Assembly: GCA_015060245.1 (NCBI GenBank)
Contig: SUYU01000005.1
Coordinates: forward strand, 80,859-144,858
DNA: 64,000 bases
Reading direction: 5' to 3'
Source of the DNA: Bacteroidales bacterium
GTDB lineage: Bacteria; Bacteroidota; Bacteroidia; Bacteroidales; UBA932
Shown: positions 1 through 8,051 of the stretch, in pieces
Layout of the letters: each line of letters begins with the position of its first letter
Position numbering within the stretch: position 1 is the first letter of the stretch
Translations under genes and position numbers: made by a program
The notes under the pieces: generated by a model
Told to the model about the DNA's origin: nothing
The model's input: the letters and a program-made list of their open reading frames with translations, nothing else
Database searches by the model: none

Positions 1-13
1 AAATTTGAATAGT

Positions 14-1480
14 ATGAAAAGATTTATATACAACATAGCAATTGCTGCCGGCGTTCTATTGGGAGCATCTTCATGCGAGGGCTTCCTGGATAAAGTGCCT
101 ACAGACTCAGTAGTAGCAGAGAGCGCAATGGTAACTATGGATGATGCCAAAGTTGCAGCAAACGGTCTTTATACCGAATTGATGTACTACAGTATGTACG
201 GAACACACATCCCTTATCTTGGTGATGTGAGGGCTGACAATATCTACCCTAAAGATATGGGCGGTACTGCAAATACCATTTATTTGTTGGACTTCTCCCC
301 TACACAGACTAACTATTTCTCAATGTGGCAAGGCTTCTACAACATCATTATGAGAGCCAACACATTCATTGCAAATATCAACACTCTTGAGACAAGTTCA
401 ACAGAAGAGGCTGCCCTCAGAGACGATCTAATGGGTCAGGCATATGCTGTAAGATCTCTATGCTACTTTGACTTGGCAAGACTTTACGGTTATCCATACC
501 TTAAAGACAACGGCGCTTCTCTTGGTGCAGTAGTTCTTACTTCAGTAGTTTCACCTTCAGAGGCAAGACTTCCTCGTAACACTGTTGCAGAGACATACGC
601 TCAAGCAGAATCTGACGTTGCTGAGGCTTTGAAATATTTGTCAAGAGCAAAAAATAACGGCCACTTCAACTATTGGGCAGCAAAAATGCTACAAGGCAAG
701 ATTGCCCTTTACAAAGGCAACTACCAGTTGGCATACGATGCAAACGCAGAGGTTGTAGAGAACTCTCCTTACAGATTGGTTCCAAATGACGAGTATTTGG
801 CTTACTGGAGCAGAGTATGTGACGACGAGTCAGTAATGGAATTCCTTGTAACTGCAGATGGCGATATTGACGATGACGGTGGTTTCTACACTATCTACCA
901 CAACCTATGGTTTGAGGCAAGCAATGCCGGCAAATCACTTCTACCTACAAAGAAATGGAGAGAACTTTTCAAAGATACTCCTAACGATGTACGCGCAGAG
1001 ATGATCAAATACCACGACCCTGAAACCGGTGTAATCCCTGGTCAGGAGTTCTACTGGTTGAAAAAATTCGTCGGCAACGAAGGCGGAACAACTTTCAGAC
1101 AGAACAACCCAAGATTGTTCAGAATTACAGATGCTTACCTTATGGCTGCAGAGGCTGCTTGCCACCTTGGCAAACAGAGTGTTGCTGACAACTACTTGAA
1201 CGCTGTAAGAAAGAGAGCAGATGTTACTGCACAAGATGTAACTGCTACTGTTGACCTTGTTCTTACAGAGCGTCACAAAGAGTTCATTGGCGAGGGCCAC
1301 AGATTCTTTGACGTTATGAGAACTGGCGGTACAATCGTAAGGGACCAGAGCATTGACGAGCGCGACTACGCAGGTGCTACAAGACAGGTAATTGACTGGA
1401 ATGACCACAGAATCGTTCTTCCAATCTCTGCTACCGAGCAGACTATCTACCCTGAACTTCAACAGAACCCTGGATACTAA
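14..1480 (+). CDS. RagB/SusD-family outer-membrane lipoprotein
   Basis: Surface glycan-binding lipoprotein of a SusC/SusD-type uptake system, which holds oligosaccharides over a TonB-dependent channel. The 488-residue product starts with a lipoprotein signal ending in LLGASSC (lipidated Cys21). It has the helical SusD signature YFDLARLYGYPY near residue 150 and the C-terminal family pattern ERHKEFIGEGHRFFDVMR. I chose the ATG at 14 because the in-frame TTG at 5 only adds three residues before the signal peptide. The SusC partner should lie just left of the window. The substrate cannot be told from this protein alone. A strong terminator follows, so this is the last gene of its unit. Confidence 0.93.
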   Translation: MKRFIYNIAIAAGVLLGASSCEGFLDKVPTDSVVAESAMVTMDDAKVAANGLYTELMYYSMYGTHIPYLGDVRADNIYPKDMGGTANTIYLLDFSPTQTNYFSMWQGFYNIIMRANTFIANINTLETSSTEEAALRDDLMGQAYAVRSLCYFDLARLYGYPYLKDNGASLGAVVLTSVVSPSEARLPRNTVAETYAQAESDVAEALKYLSRAKNNGHFNYWAAKMLQGKIALYKGNYQLAYDANAEVVENSPYRLVPNDEYLAYWSRVCDDESVMEFLVTADGDIDDDGGFYTIYHNLWFEASNAGKSLLPTKKWRELFKDTPNDVRAEMIKYHDPETGVIPGQEFYWLKKFVGNEGGTTFRQNNPRLFRITDAYLMAAEAACHLGKQSVADNYLNAVRKRADVTAQDVTATVDLVLTERHKEFIGEGHRFFDVMRTGGTIVRDQSIDERDYAGATRQVIDWNDHRIVLPISATEQTIYPELQQNPGY

Positions 1481-1507
1481 CAGACAGGTAGATACCTGAA
1501 TAATTTC

Positions 1508-1539
1508 AAGGGAGTGACCGCTTGGCCACTCCCTTTTTT
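1508..1539 (+). terminator. Rho-independent terminator after the SusD gene
   Basis: The 9-bp arms AAGGGAGTG and CACTCCCTT flank a 10-nt loop that can pair further, and a T run follows. It sits 28 nt after the stop codon and closes the SusD transcription unit. Confidence 0.9.
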
Positions 1540-1761
1540 ATGGGCAAAATTCAAGGCTATTAAGGCCGTCGTACAAAATTTAAAGGGAATATATACAGAA
1601 CAAAAATGAATCGCTCTGCGGCAGTATTTGAGGAGGAAACGGAAATTTTTAGATTTTCCAACTAATCCAAAATTATTTTAAACAATGCAATACCATTGTA
1701 ACCTTAACATAACGAAGTTTAAATATTACTAATGCATAAGAATACTCTAAAACATTTTTCC

Positions 1762-1769
1762 TATCTTTG
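1762..1769 (+). promoter_or_regulatory. Bacteroidetes-type promoter (-7 box)
   Basis: TATCTTTG matches the Bacteroidetes -7 consensus TAnnTTTG, followed by GC as at several other promoters here. I see no clear -33 TTTG at the expected spacing. Transcription would start near 1775 and run into the structured region at 1861-1992. Confidence 0.6.
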
Positions 1770-1839
1770 CATAGTAAACGATTAATATATTTGCCTATGA
1801 AACATTGCGTATAGTCAGATACGCGCATTTAGAAATATA

Positions 1840-1875
1840 ATGAAAAAGCGTTTTAGCTTTATTCTTTTGCTTTGA
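1840..1875 (+). CDS. Possible leader peptide (11 residues)
   Basis: ATG AAA AAG begins an 11-residue reading frame, MKKRFSFILLL, stopped by TGA. It looks exactly like the first part of a signal peptide: two lysines, an arginine and a run of hydrophobic residues. Its 3' end overlaps the first arm of the rod-like RNA at 1861. It could be a leader peptide whose translation affects that fold, or the remnant of a secreted-protein gene interrupted there. The frame stays open past the TGA to a double stop, TAA TAG, at 1909-1914, which fits either reading. Confidence 0.3.
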   Translation: MKKRFSFILLL

Positions 1876-1992
1876 AAGTTTGGCGACTATAAAAAAGACA
1901 AAAAAGAATAATAGTTGAAATGCTCGTGCTGTAGCACGGGCTTTTTAGTTATTCTTTTGTCGAGGTTACGCCAAACACCCCAAAGCAAGAAT
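1861..1992 (+). ncRNA. Rod-like structured RNA, family unknown
   Basis: Three nested stems make one long imperfect hairpin. The outer stem pairs 1861-1874 with 1981-1992 (12 bp, two-base bulge) and 1878-1885 (GTTTGGCG) with 1969-1976 (CGCCAAAC). After an internal loop, 1897-1911 pairs with 1949-1961 (13 bp, AA bulge). The tip is GCTCGTGC-TGTA-GCACGGGC (1922-1941), followed by TTTTTAG, which alone looks like an intrinsic terminator. A rod with a central bubble resembles 6S RNA, but I cannot show that family. An attenuator for the genes at 2099-4752 or a small inverted-repeat element are alternatives. Confidence 0.55.
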
Positions 1993-2098
1993 ACTAATAA
2001 GTACCGTGCTTTTTTTGTGCGTATTTCAAATTTTAGGTACTACGGAGTAATCGAAAAGCCGTCAAGTGAGTAGATTATTATATAAATATAACAGGATT

Positions 2099-2452
2099 AT
2101 GAAGAAACTATTGTTTATATTACTGCTGAGCATGACTTCAGTCACCATTACGACTTCAACTTATGCAAGTTCAATTAATTGTTCAGCCGAACAAGTATGC
2201 GTAGAAGTAATGGGAGTATCCGGTAATATTTGGATTGACAAAAATGAAGCACGAGCAGAATTTCGAAATACGAATAATTACAAAGTGACCGTAACGTGGT
2301 CTGTATTTGCATATGATTCATGTAACCAACTAAAAGAAATAGCATCTGGCACATCAGTCATTAGCCCTAACAACCAAGGGTCAGGTTACACATTTTCAAC
2401 TACCGGATATTCATCTCCATCATTGAAAATGAAAGTGTACAAATGCTCTTAA
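2099..2452 (+). CDS. Small secreted protein, unknown function
   Basis: I do not recognise this family. The 117-residue product has a classic signal peptide (MKKLLFILLL, then a polar stretch ending near TYA-S), so it should leave the cytoplasm. The mature part has four cysteines (INCSAEQVC, YDSCNQL, VYKCS at the end) and alternating patterns that suggest a small beta-sandwich with disulfides. I chose the ATG at 2099, because an in-frame GTG at 2066 would put 11 residues before the signal. Base composition is much more AT-rich than in the neighbouring rnf and sus genes, as in the next three genes, which points to an acquired or fast-evolving cassette. Confidence 0.75.
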   Translation: MKKLLFILLLSMTSVTITTSTYASSINCSAEQVCVEVMGVSGNIWIDKNEARAEFRNTNNYKVTVTWSVFAYDSCNQLKEIASGTSVISPNNQGSGYTFSTTGYSSPSLKMKVYKCS

Positions 2453-2497
2453 AAACAGAATTTATCAATAGAAGATAAACATACAAAACTATTACTT

Positions 2498-2911
2498 ATG
2501 AAAAAGATTATATTAATGTTATCAACAACACTTTTGTTATATTCTTGTGCAACACCCAAGTTAGCAAATAGTGTATGGTGTACTATAAAAGAAGTATCAA
2601 ATGAAGAACAGACCGGTGTTATGGTAGAAAGTATCTATTTTCTCAATAACGGTAAAGCAAACATATTAAGATCAGTTTTGGCAGACTCTTGCCTGCTAAT
2701 TGCTCCATATAAATATGCAGATGCAGAATATAATATGAGCAACATCAATCGAAAAGAAGGAACCATAGTTCTAAATGGCATTAATATTCAAGGGAATACC
2801 ATTGAAAATAAAGGTTTAATAAACATTAAGAAAAATACTCTCATATTAGAGAATACCGAGAACTCTTCTAAATCTATCTATGTAAAAAATCCTAACATAA
2901 TCATTGAGTAG
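2498..2911 (+). CDS. Small lipoprotein, possibly lipocalin-like
   Basis: This is a 137-residue lipoprotein with signal MKKIILMLSTTLLLYSC (lipidated Cys17). The mature part opens with ANSVWCTIKEV and continues in short beta-like stretches. That is the usual look of small lipocalin-like or META-like Bacteroidetes lipoproteins, but no motif fixes the family. Its stop codon lies one base before the ATG of the OmpA-domain gene, so the two are surely co-transcribed and probably work together in the envelope. The gene is AT-rich like its neighbours. Confidence 0.7.
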   Translation: MKKIILMLSTTLLLYSCATPKLANSVWCTIKEVSNEEQTGVMVESIYFLNNGKANILRSVLADSCLLIAPYKYADAEYNMSNINRKEGTIVLNGINIQGNTIENKGLINIKKNTLILENTENSSKSIYVKNPNIIIE

Positions 2912-2912
2912 T

Positions 2913-4379
2913 ATGAAAAGAAAAATAATATCATTTGCCGCCATTGCAATTATGCTATTAGGTGGTGCACCATCTGCGAATGCGCAATTCCTCCAAAACA
3001 TATGTAGAGCACTAGGTGTAAAGGAAGATAGTTACGTTATGTCAATATGCAAAGTAGGTGACGAGATTGGCAATGCTGCTATTGCTAAACAAACTGATAA
3101 CGCAATAAATAAGTACGGTTCGGCTGAAGCCAATTCATATAAGGAATGGGCAGACAACTGGAACACTGAACAAGAAAAAAAATTAACCAGTTTCAATAAT
3201 GAGAGAGAGCAATATATGAAGGACTATTGTAAACAGCATGGATTCTATGAATTATGGTTAGGAATGTACGGAGACAACTGGTTTGAGATGGCTGGTAGAG
3301 AGTGGTTTGAAAAACAGAATGATTTAAGAATTAGAAGAGGAGAGGATCAATTGCTTCCATGGCATCTTCGTGGAAATGCTGAGGAAGAAACCAGATATTC
3401 GCCTGTTGAGTCCAACTTATGTTCCGCCATTTTAAATGACATCGGATTATCATCAAATGATTTGGATAGGGCCAATCAATGGATTGAATCTGATAAATAT
3501 GGGAAGCAGGATATGATAATAGATGCCGCATTTAACGTAATTGGGAATCATGTTGATAATACCGAAATGCTTGAAGGTTTTAGACAATTAGCAAAGGCAA
3601 ACAATAAATATCTGAAAAACATAGAGAATCAAAACCCATATGCCGTGACAGAAAGAAATATCGATTTTCAGAATATTATTTTCAATGCAGCCTCTATATC
3701 ACATGAAAAGAAAGCAAATCTTTTAGCAGAAAAACGAAAAATCTGTCAAAGCCTTATGAATAGTGGCGCTTATACCAACGAACCTCTTGCGTTGGAAGTT
3801 GCTGGACAAGTATTATCAATACAAAAAGATAAAACTTTGAGTGAAACAGAAAAAAAAGAGTGGCTTTGCCAATTGGGATATTATGAGAAGGTTGAAGAAA
3901 TATTGGAGGCTGCAGACAAAATTAACAACTCAATTGAGCCGACTAACGTTGAACCTGAAGGTCCTACACCAGAAGAAATAGAAGAACAAAAAAGAAAAGA
4001 GCAAGAAGAAAAAGAACGAATTGAAAGAGAAAACGCAATAACAGCAATCAACAATACCTCTATTCAAAAATATAAATTTGACAGCAGCGATCTCACAGAC
4101 ATACAAAAAACTTCACTTGATGAAATTGCTGAAATAATGAATAAATATAATGATCTTTCGCTAACTATAACAGGCCATACCTGCTCTAAAGGTTACAAAT
4201 CAGTAAATCGACGAATTGGATTAAGAAGAGCAAATATTGCAAAAGAATACCTAATAAACAAAGGCATTGATGAAAATAGAATTGTTACAAAATCTATGGG
4301 AGAAGAGGCTCCAATTGTTGAAAATTTTCCAATAGAGAATCGTTCGATTAACAGAAGGCTTGAGTTTGCAGTAGAATAG
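2913..4379 (+). CDS. Secreted protein with C-terminal OmpA domain
   Basis: The 488-residue product has a signal peptide ending near SANA-QF, a long helical region of unknown family (about 30-340), a charged coiled-coil linker rich in E, K and R (about 345-370), and a C-terminal OmpA-like peptidoglycan-binding domain (about 380-488). The domain shows ITGHTCSKGYKSVNRRIG, RRANIAKEYLINKGI and NRSINRRLEF, the standard pattern for holding diaminopimelate. It should sit in the periplasm anchored to the cell wall. The ATG at 2913 is preferred over a TTG at 2904 that lies within the previous gene. It is one base from the upstream lipoprotein gene and 16 bases from the next gene, so it is central to the cassette. 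Confidence 0.85.
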   Translation: MKRKIISFAAIAIMLLGGAPSANAQFLQNICRALGVKEDSYVMSICKVGDEIGNAAIAKQTDNAINKYGSAEANSYKEWADNWNTEQEKKLTSFNNEREQYMKDYCKQHGFYELWLGMYGDNWFEMAGREWFEKQNDLRIRRGEDQLLPWHLRGNAEEETRYSPVESNLCSAILNDIGLSSNDLDRANQWIESDKYGKQDMIIDAAFNVIGNHVDNTEMLEGFRQLAKANNKYLKNIENQNPYAVTERNIDFQNIIFNAASISHEKKANLLAEKRKICQSLMNSGAYTNEPLALEVAGQVLSIQKDKTLSETEKKEWLCQLGYYEKVEEILEAADKINNSIEPTNVEPEGPTPEEIEEQKRKEQEEKERIERENAITAINNTSIQKYKFDSSDLTDIQKTSLDEIAEIMNKYNDLSLTITGHTCSKGYKSVNRRIGLRRANIAKEYLINKGIDENRIVTKSMGEEAPIVENFPIENRSINRRLEFAVE

Positions 4380-4395
4380 ATGAATTAGAAACTAC

Positions 4396-4752
4396 ATGAA
4401 AAAAAGCATATTAACTATACTTCTTATTTTCTCCTTAATAATAATTTCAAACACAATGACATCAAATTTTATTAATGTTTATGCTGTTGAATGCTCTGAA
4501 GGAGAAGAATACATTGAACATGTTGTTGCTCAAAATATGAATGGCACACAAACAAAGACATTTGCTGTATATGGGCGAAGAATGGCCAATGGGAAATATC
4601 ACTACTTTGTAAAATTGTCAACTCGCGAATTTTCCATTTTATATGCAGATAATAATAATTACAAGCCATTCTATATAAAAATAAATGGAGATCGCTGGTA
4701 TTTTAAATCCACAACCTTGGACTTATATTATCTCAAAACTGACCAATGGTAA
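4396..4752 (+). CDS. Small secreted protein, unknown function
   Basis: I do not recognise this 118-residue product. It has an N-terminal hydrophobic signal (about residues 1-30, MKKSILTILLIFSLIIIS) and a mature part of about 88 residues rich in Y, N and K with one cysteine. It starts 16 nt after the OmpA-domain gene on the same strand and shares its low GC, so it is the last gene of the four-gene cassette. It meets the minus-strand rnf operon tail to tail across a shared terminator. Confidence 0.65.
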   Translation: MKKSILTILLIFSLIIISNTMTSNFINVYAVECSEGEEYIEHVVAQNMNGTQTKTFAVYGRRMANGKYHYFVKLSTREFSILYADNNNYKPFYIKINGDRWYFKSTTLDLYYLKTDQW

Positions 4753-4785
4753 AATCATGGTAATGTTGTCTAAAACAACAATACC

Positions 4786-4817
4786 AAAAAGGCCGGATCA
4801 TCACAATGAACCGGCCT
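4786..4817. terminator. Bidirectional terminator between cassette and rnf operon
   Basis: The arms AGGCCGG and CCGGCCT (4790-4796, 4811-4817) form a GC-rich stem with further pairing inside. On the minus strand a T run follows, so it mainly ends the rnf operon. On the plus strand CTGTTTC follows, so it can also stop the cassette transcript. Confidence 0.85.
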
Positions 4818-4843
4818 CTGTTTCAAATATCAATCCTTAAATG

Positions 4844-5143
4844 CTATGCATTCAGGAAATCGACATTCCTGTAGTTCAATATTTCGTATATGGCCTCAAT
4901 GGCGGTTGCCGCAGGACCTGTAGGGTCTATCATCTTTGCCTTGTTGTAGGCGTTGATTGCATCGCCCCATAACTGCTGTCGGCGGTAAATGCCACCCAAA
5001 AGATACCACGCATACGCATTTTTAGGTTCCCGCTCAAGTAAATTATGAAGTTCTGTATAGGCTTCATCCAATCTGCCTTCGCGCAAAAGTGCTTCTACCT
5101 CCAATGTGGTAAGTATTTGTGATATTGTCTTGTTCTTGGTCAT
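4844..5143 (-). CDS. Small tetratricopeptide-repeat protein
   Basis: The 99-residue protein is made of TPR helices. It has EALLREGRLDEAYTELHNLL, then the canonical second repeat NAYAWYLLGGIYRRQQLWGD followed by AINAYNKAKMIDP. It has no signal peptide or membrane segment, so it is a cytoplasmic protein-protein adaptor. It lies 27 nt downstream of rnfA and is the last gene before the terminator, so it is co-transcribed with the Rnf complex. Whether it helps assemble Rnf is inference from position only. Confidence 0.8.
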   Translation of the reverse strand: MTKNKTISQILTTLEVEALLREGRLDEAYTELHNLLEREPKNAYAWYLLGGIYRRQQLWGDAINAYNKAKMIDPTGPAATAIEAIYEILNYRNVDFLNA

Positions 5144-5170
5144 AATGATACTGAATACAGTTGTTATTTA

Positions 5171-5770
5171 CTATACAAGTCCTGAGAATCCCATGAACGC
5201 CATTGCAAGTATACCTGCAGTAATAAGCGCAATAGGAACACCCTTGAATGCTTTAGGAACACTTGAAAGTTCCAATTGTTCTCTCAAACCTGCAAATAGA
5301 GTCATAGCCAATCCAAAACCCAATGCACTTGCAATTGCGTACACAACCGACTCTGCAAGATTCAAGTAATGGGCATCGCCACCAAAAGTGAACTCTTTTG
5401 AAACTACAAGAATTGCAACACCCAATACAGCACAGTTTGTAGTGATCAAAGGCAAGAAAATACCCAAAGCCTGATACAACGCAGGGCTGATCTTTTTAAG
5501 TATAATCTCTACCATCTGAACCAGTGCTGCAATTACAAGAATAAATGCAATGGTCTGCATGAACTCAATTCCAAGCGGAACTAACAGATAATATTGGACC
5601 AAATAGGTAACAAGTGTAGCAACTGCCATAACAAAGCACACAGCACCAGACATACCAACTGCAGTAGAAACCTTATTTGATACGCCAAGGAATGGACATA
5701 CGCCCAAGAATTGCGCCAACAAAATGTTGTTTACAAAAACTGCAGATATTATAATAATTATATATTCCAT
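5171..5770 (-). CDS. rnfA: Rnf complex subunit RnfA (RsxA)
   Basis: Integral membrane subunit of the Rnf ferredoxin:NAD+ oxidoreductase, which couples electron flow between ferredoxin and NAD to ion movement across the inner membrane. The 199-residue product has six membrane helices and the RnfA signature [18 protein letters not shown] near residue 15, whose cysteine belongs to the intramembrane iron-sulfur site shared with RnfE. A second conserved block, [11 protein letters not shown], lies near residue 110. It is the last rnf subunit gene, 18 nt after rnfE. Length and order match the family. Confidence 0.95.
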   Translation of the reverse strand: MEYIIIIISAVFVNNILLAQFLGVCPFLGVSNKVSTAVGMSGAVCFVMAVATLVTYLVQYYLLVPLGIEFMQTIAFILVIAALVQMVEIILKKISPALYQALGIFLPLITTNCAVLGVAILVVSKEFTFGGDAHYLNLAESVVYAIASALGFGLAMTLFAGLREQLELSSVPKAFKGVPIALITAGILAMAFMGFSGLV

Positions 5771-5788
5771 AGTACTAATTTTTTAAGG

Positions 5789-6370
5789 TTATTTTTTTGT
5801 TGCTTTGTTGAACAATACCATAAGATATCCTAAAACAAGGAAAGCACCAGGCGCAAGCACAAAGGCCAACATACCATCACCTTCAACCAATTTGTTTCCA
5901 AATACAGACAGGCCACCCAACAACTCTCTTACAAATCCGATAGTTGTCAATGAAAGTGTAAAACCAAGTCCGATACCAACACCGTCAAGTGCCGAATCAA
6001 TCACAGAGTTCTTGCATGCAAAAGCCTCAGCCCTGCCCAATACGATACAGTTAACCACAATCAGTGGAATGAACAGACCCAAAGTAGCATACAAAGCAGG
6101 AACATAGGCCTGCATAACAAACTGAAGAACAGTTACCAATGCTGCAATAACAACAATGTAACTAGGAATCTTCACTTTAGCAGGAATAAGAGGGGCAATT
6201 GCAGAAATCACCATATTTGACAAAATCAACACAAATGTTGTTGCCAAACCCATACCCATACCATTGATTGCCGAGGTAGTTGTACCCAAAGTAGGACACA
6301 TACCCAATACCAATACAAATGTAGGGTTCTCCTTAATTATACCTTTTAATATCAATCCAAATTTACCCAT
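5789..6370 (-). CDS. rnfE: Rnf complex subunit RnfE (RsxE)
   Basis: Membrane subunit paired with RnfA in the Rnf complex. It shows the family motifs NPTFVLVLGMCPTLGTTTSA near the N terminus and VVNCIVLGRAEAFA in the second half, each with the conserved cysteine that mirrors the one in RnfA. I take the ATG at 6370 (MGKFGLIL, 193 residues), one base after the rnfG stop. An upstream in-frame start at 6391 would add seven residues inside rnfG and is less likely. Six membrane helices are visible, and the C terminus ends in lysines. Confidence 0.94.
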   Translation of the reverse strand: MGKFGLILKGIIKENPTFVLVLGMCPTLGTTTSAINGMGMGLATTFVLILSNMVISAIAPLIPAKVKIPSYIVVIAALVTVLQFVMQAYVPALYATLGLFIPLIVVNCIVLGRAEAFACKNSVIDSALDGVGIGLGFTLSLTTIGFVRELLGGLSVFGNKLVEGDGMLAFVLAPGAFLVLGYLMVLFNKATKK

Positions 6371-6371
6371 A

Positions 6372-7028
6372 TTAGTTTTGAGCCTCCTCACTCGCGTTTG
6401 CAGCCTCCTGAACCTCCTCTACAGGTTGTTCAGCATCAGCCTTTACGTTATTTTTATTAGCCTCACAAAATGCCTTGTAGGCATTCTCAATAACATCACA
6501 GTATGCTCTTGAAGTAATTGTAGAAGCAGTGATTGCATCAATGTCACCACCATCTTTCTTCACAGAGAGTTTGAAGTTTGGATCAGCCGGATTCTTGCCC
6601 TCGAACTGAGTTACAAAATGGCTCTGGCTGTCATCAATCTTCGCGCCCAAACCTGGAGTTTCCGCATGGGAAATTACAGATGTCTTTACAAGTGAACCGT
6701 CTGGTTTGAAACCGACCATCAAAGTAATGTTTCCGCCGAATCCTTTTGAAGAAGAGGCCTCAATTGCATAACCTACAATCTCCTCACCCTTCTTTGCCGG
6801 ATAGACATTCGATTTCTTGCCGTCAACCTCAACTGTGAACATTTCAGCAGAAGGAGCATTGTCAAACTCTGGCACAACTCCTCCAATTGCACCATTGATT
6901 TTAGCGATCTGCGCTGCATCAATAGGCTCTTTTGTCAGTGCATAAACACCACCCAACACTGCAGATGCAATAAGGCATACTGCGAACAGTGTTACTGACA
7001 TATTTACAAATGTAGATTCTCTTGCCAT
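6372..7028 (-). CDS. rnfG: Rnf complex FMN-binding subunit RnfG (RsxG)
   Basis: This subunit carries covalently bound FMN on the outer side of the membrane. The 218-residue product has one N-terminal membrane helix (about 8-30), an FMN-binding domain with SHAETPGLGAKI (about 120-131), and the flavinylation region DAITASTITSRA. Thr170 there is the likely attachment residue, although the usual SGAT is written TAST. The C-terminal 30 residues are an acidic, alanine-rich tail. Its ATG overlaps the rnfD stop by one base (TAATG), a sign of translational coupling. Confidence 0.94.
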   Translation of the reverse strand: MARESTFVNMSVTLFAVCLIASAVLGGVYALTKEPIDAAQIAKINGAIGGVVPEFDNAPSAEMFTVEVDGKKSNVYPAKKGEEIVGYAIEASSSKGFGGNITLMVGFKPDGSLVKTSVISHAETPGLGAKIDDSQSHFVTQFEGKNPADPNFKLSVKKDGGDIDAITASTITSRAYCDVIENAYKAFCEANKNNVKADAEQPVEEVQEAANASEEAQN

Positions 7029-8023
7029 TATTTTGCCTCCTTTGCGAAACGTTTAGGTTTAACATACATGTTGATTAGAGGAACAGTTGCATTCATGATA
7101 AGAATGGCAAATGAGATACCCTCAGGATAAGCACCGAACTCACGGATAAGTATTGTAATGATACCGATACCGGCACCAAAGATTATCATACCCTTCTCGC
7201 TCATAGGTGATGTAACGTAGTCGGTAGCCATAAAGATGGAGCCCAACAACATACCACCTGTAAGAAGATTGAAGATAGGATCTGTAAACTGGTCAGGGTT
7301 GCACAACCATAGAATTCCTGAGAATACAAATACTGTAGCCCAAATAGAAAGAGTTATGTGAGGTTTGATGACTCTTCTTACAAGAAGATATACAAAGCCC
7401 AACAAAAGGGCAATTGCAGATACCTCACCGGCAGAACCGACCCTTGCAAACAACAATTGTGAATATGAAAGAGACGGGTTCTGTGCAAAAATCTCGCTTA
7501 CAGGAGTTCCTGCAGCGACAGCCTCCTTAACCAATGCCAATGGAGTTGCTCCAGAAGCGGCATCAAGGGATGCACCGAAGAAAGATGCAGGAGCAGTCCA
7601 GTCTGTCATAAGTACAGGGAACGAAACCAATAGGAATACACGGCCCACCAATGCAGGGTTGAACAAGTTCTGTCCCAAGCCGCCGAAAGTCATCTTTGCA
7701 ACACCGATTGCCACAATGGCACCAATTACCATAAGCCACCAAGGTGAGTTAGGCGGAAGGTTTAGAGCCAAAAGCACACCGGTTAGTGCTGCTGAACAGT
7801 CGCAAATTGTACATTTGCCCTTAAGAAGGAATTTCTGGATAAGAAACTCCACCAACATACATGAGATCACGCCAACCAATACCAATTTGATTGCCGAGAA
7901 TCCAAAGTAATATATCGAAACCGCAACTGCAGGGAGCAATGCAATGATTACATCCCTCATCAAGTTTCTGGTATTTTCCTTTCCGTGGATGTGCGGAGAA
8001 GGTGATACAAGCAGTTTTTTCAT
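7028..8023 (-). CDS. rnfD: Rnf complex subunit RnfD (RsxD)
   Basis: This is a polytopic membrane subunit with covalently bound FMN. The 331-residue product begins MKKLLVSPSPHIHGKENTRN, typical of RnfD, and has the textbook flavinylation motif SGATPLA with Thr160 as the acceptor. It also has the conserved block FGGLGQNLFNPALVGR (about 113-128). About nine or ten membrane helices can be counted. It lies 28 nt downstream of rnfC and overlaps rnfG by one base. Confidence 0.95.
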   Translation of the reverse strand: MKKLLVSPSPHIHGKENTRNLMRDVIIALLPAVAVSIYYFGFSAIKLVLVGVISCMLVEFLIQKFLLKGKCTICDCSAALTGVLLALNLPPNSPWWLMVIGAIVAIGVAKMTFGGLGQNLFNPALVGRVFLLVSFPVLMTDWTAPASFFGASLDAASGATPLALVKEAVAAGTPVSEIFAQNPSLSYSQLLFARVGSAGEVSAIALLLGFVYLLVRRVIKPHITLSIWATVFVFSGILWLCNPDQFTDPIFNLLTGGMLLGSIFMATDYVTSPMSEKGMIIFGAGIGIITILIREFGAYPEGISFAILIMNATVPLINMYVKPKRFAKEAK

Positions 8024-8051
8024 TCTTAGTTATTTAAATTAGCATTAATTG

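Larger units (their letters stand above)
1540..2098 (+). other. Long AT-rich intergenic region with promoter and structured RNA
   Basis: This 559-nt stretch has no normal-length gene. Positions 1540-1740 show nothing I can name. From 1762 it holds a promoter, a perfect hairpin GCGTAT-AGTCAG-ATACGC (1807-1824), a 12-codon mini-ORF (1840-1875), a rod-like RNA (1861-1992), and a pair AGTACC/GGTACT (2000-2005 with 2036-2041) just before the next gene. The segment GCACGG (1934-1939) can also pair with CCGTGC (2004-2009), which runs straight into seven Ts, so an alternative terminator is possible. Confidence 0.6.

Noticed and set aside
941..1462. Minus-strand frame opposite the SusD gene
   Set aside because: The SusD signature is clear in the other strand. 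This frame has no start signal or family pattern.
1861..1992. Retron-like msr/msd hairpin
   Set aside because: No reverse transcriptase gene occurs within reach, and there is no sign of the a1/a2 arrangement.
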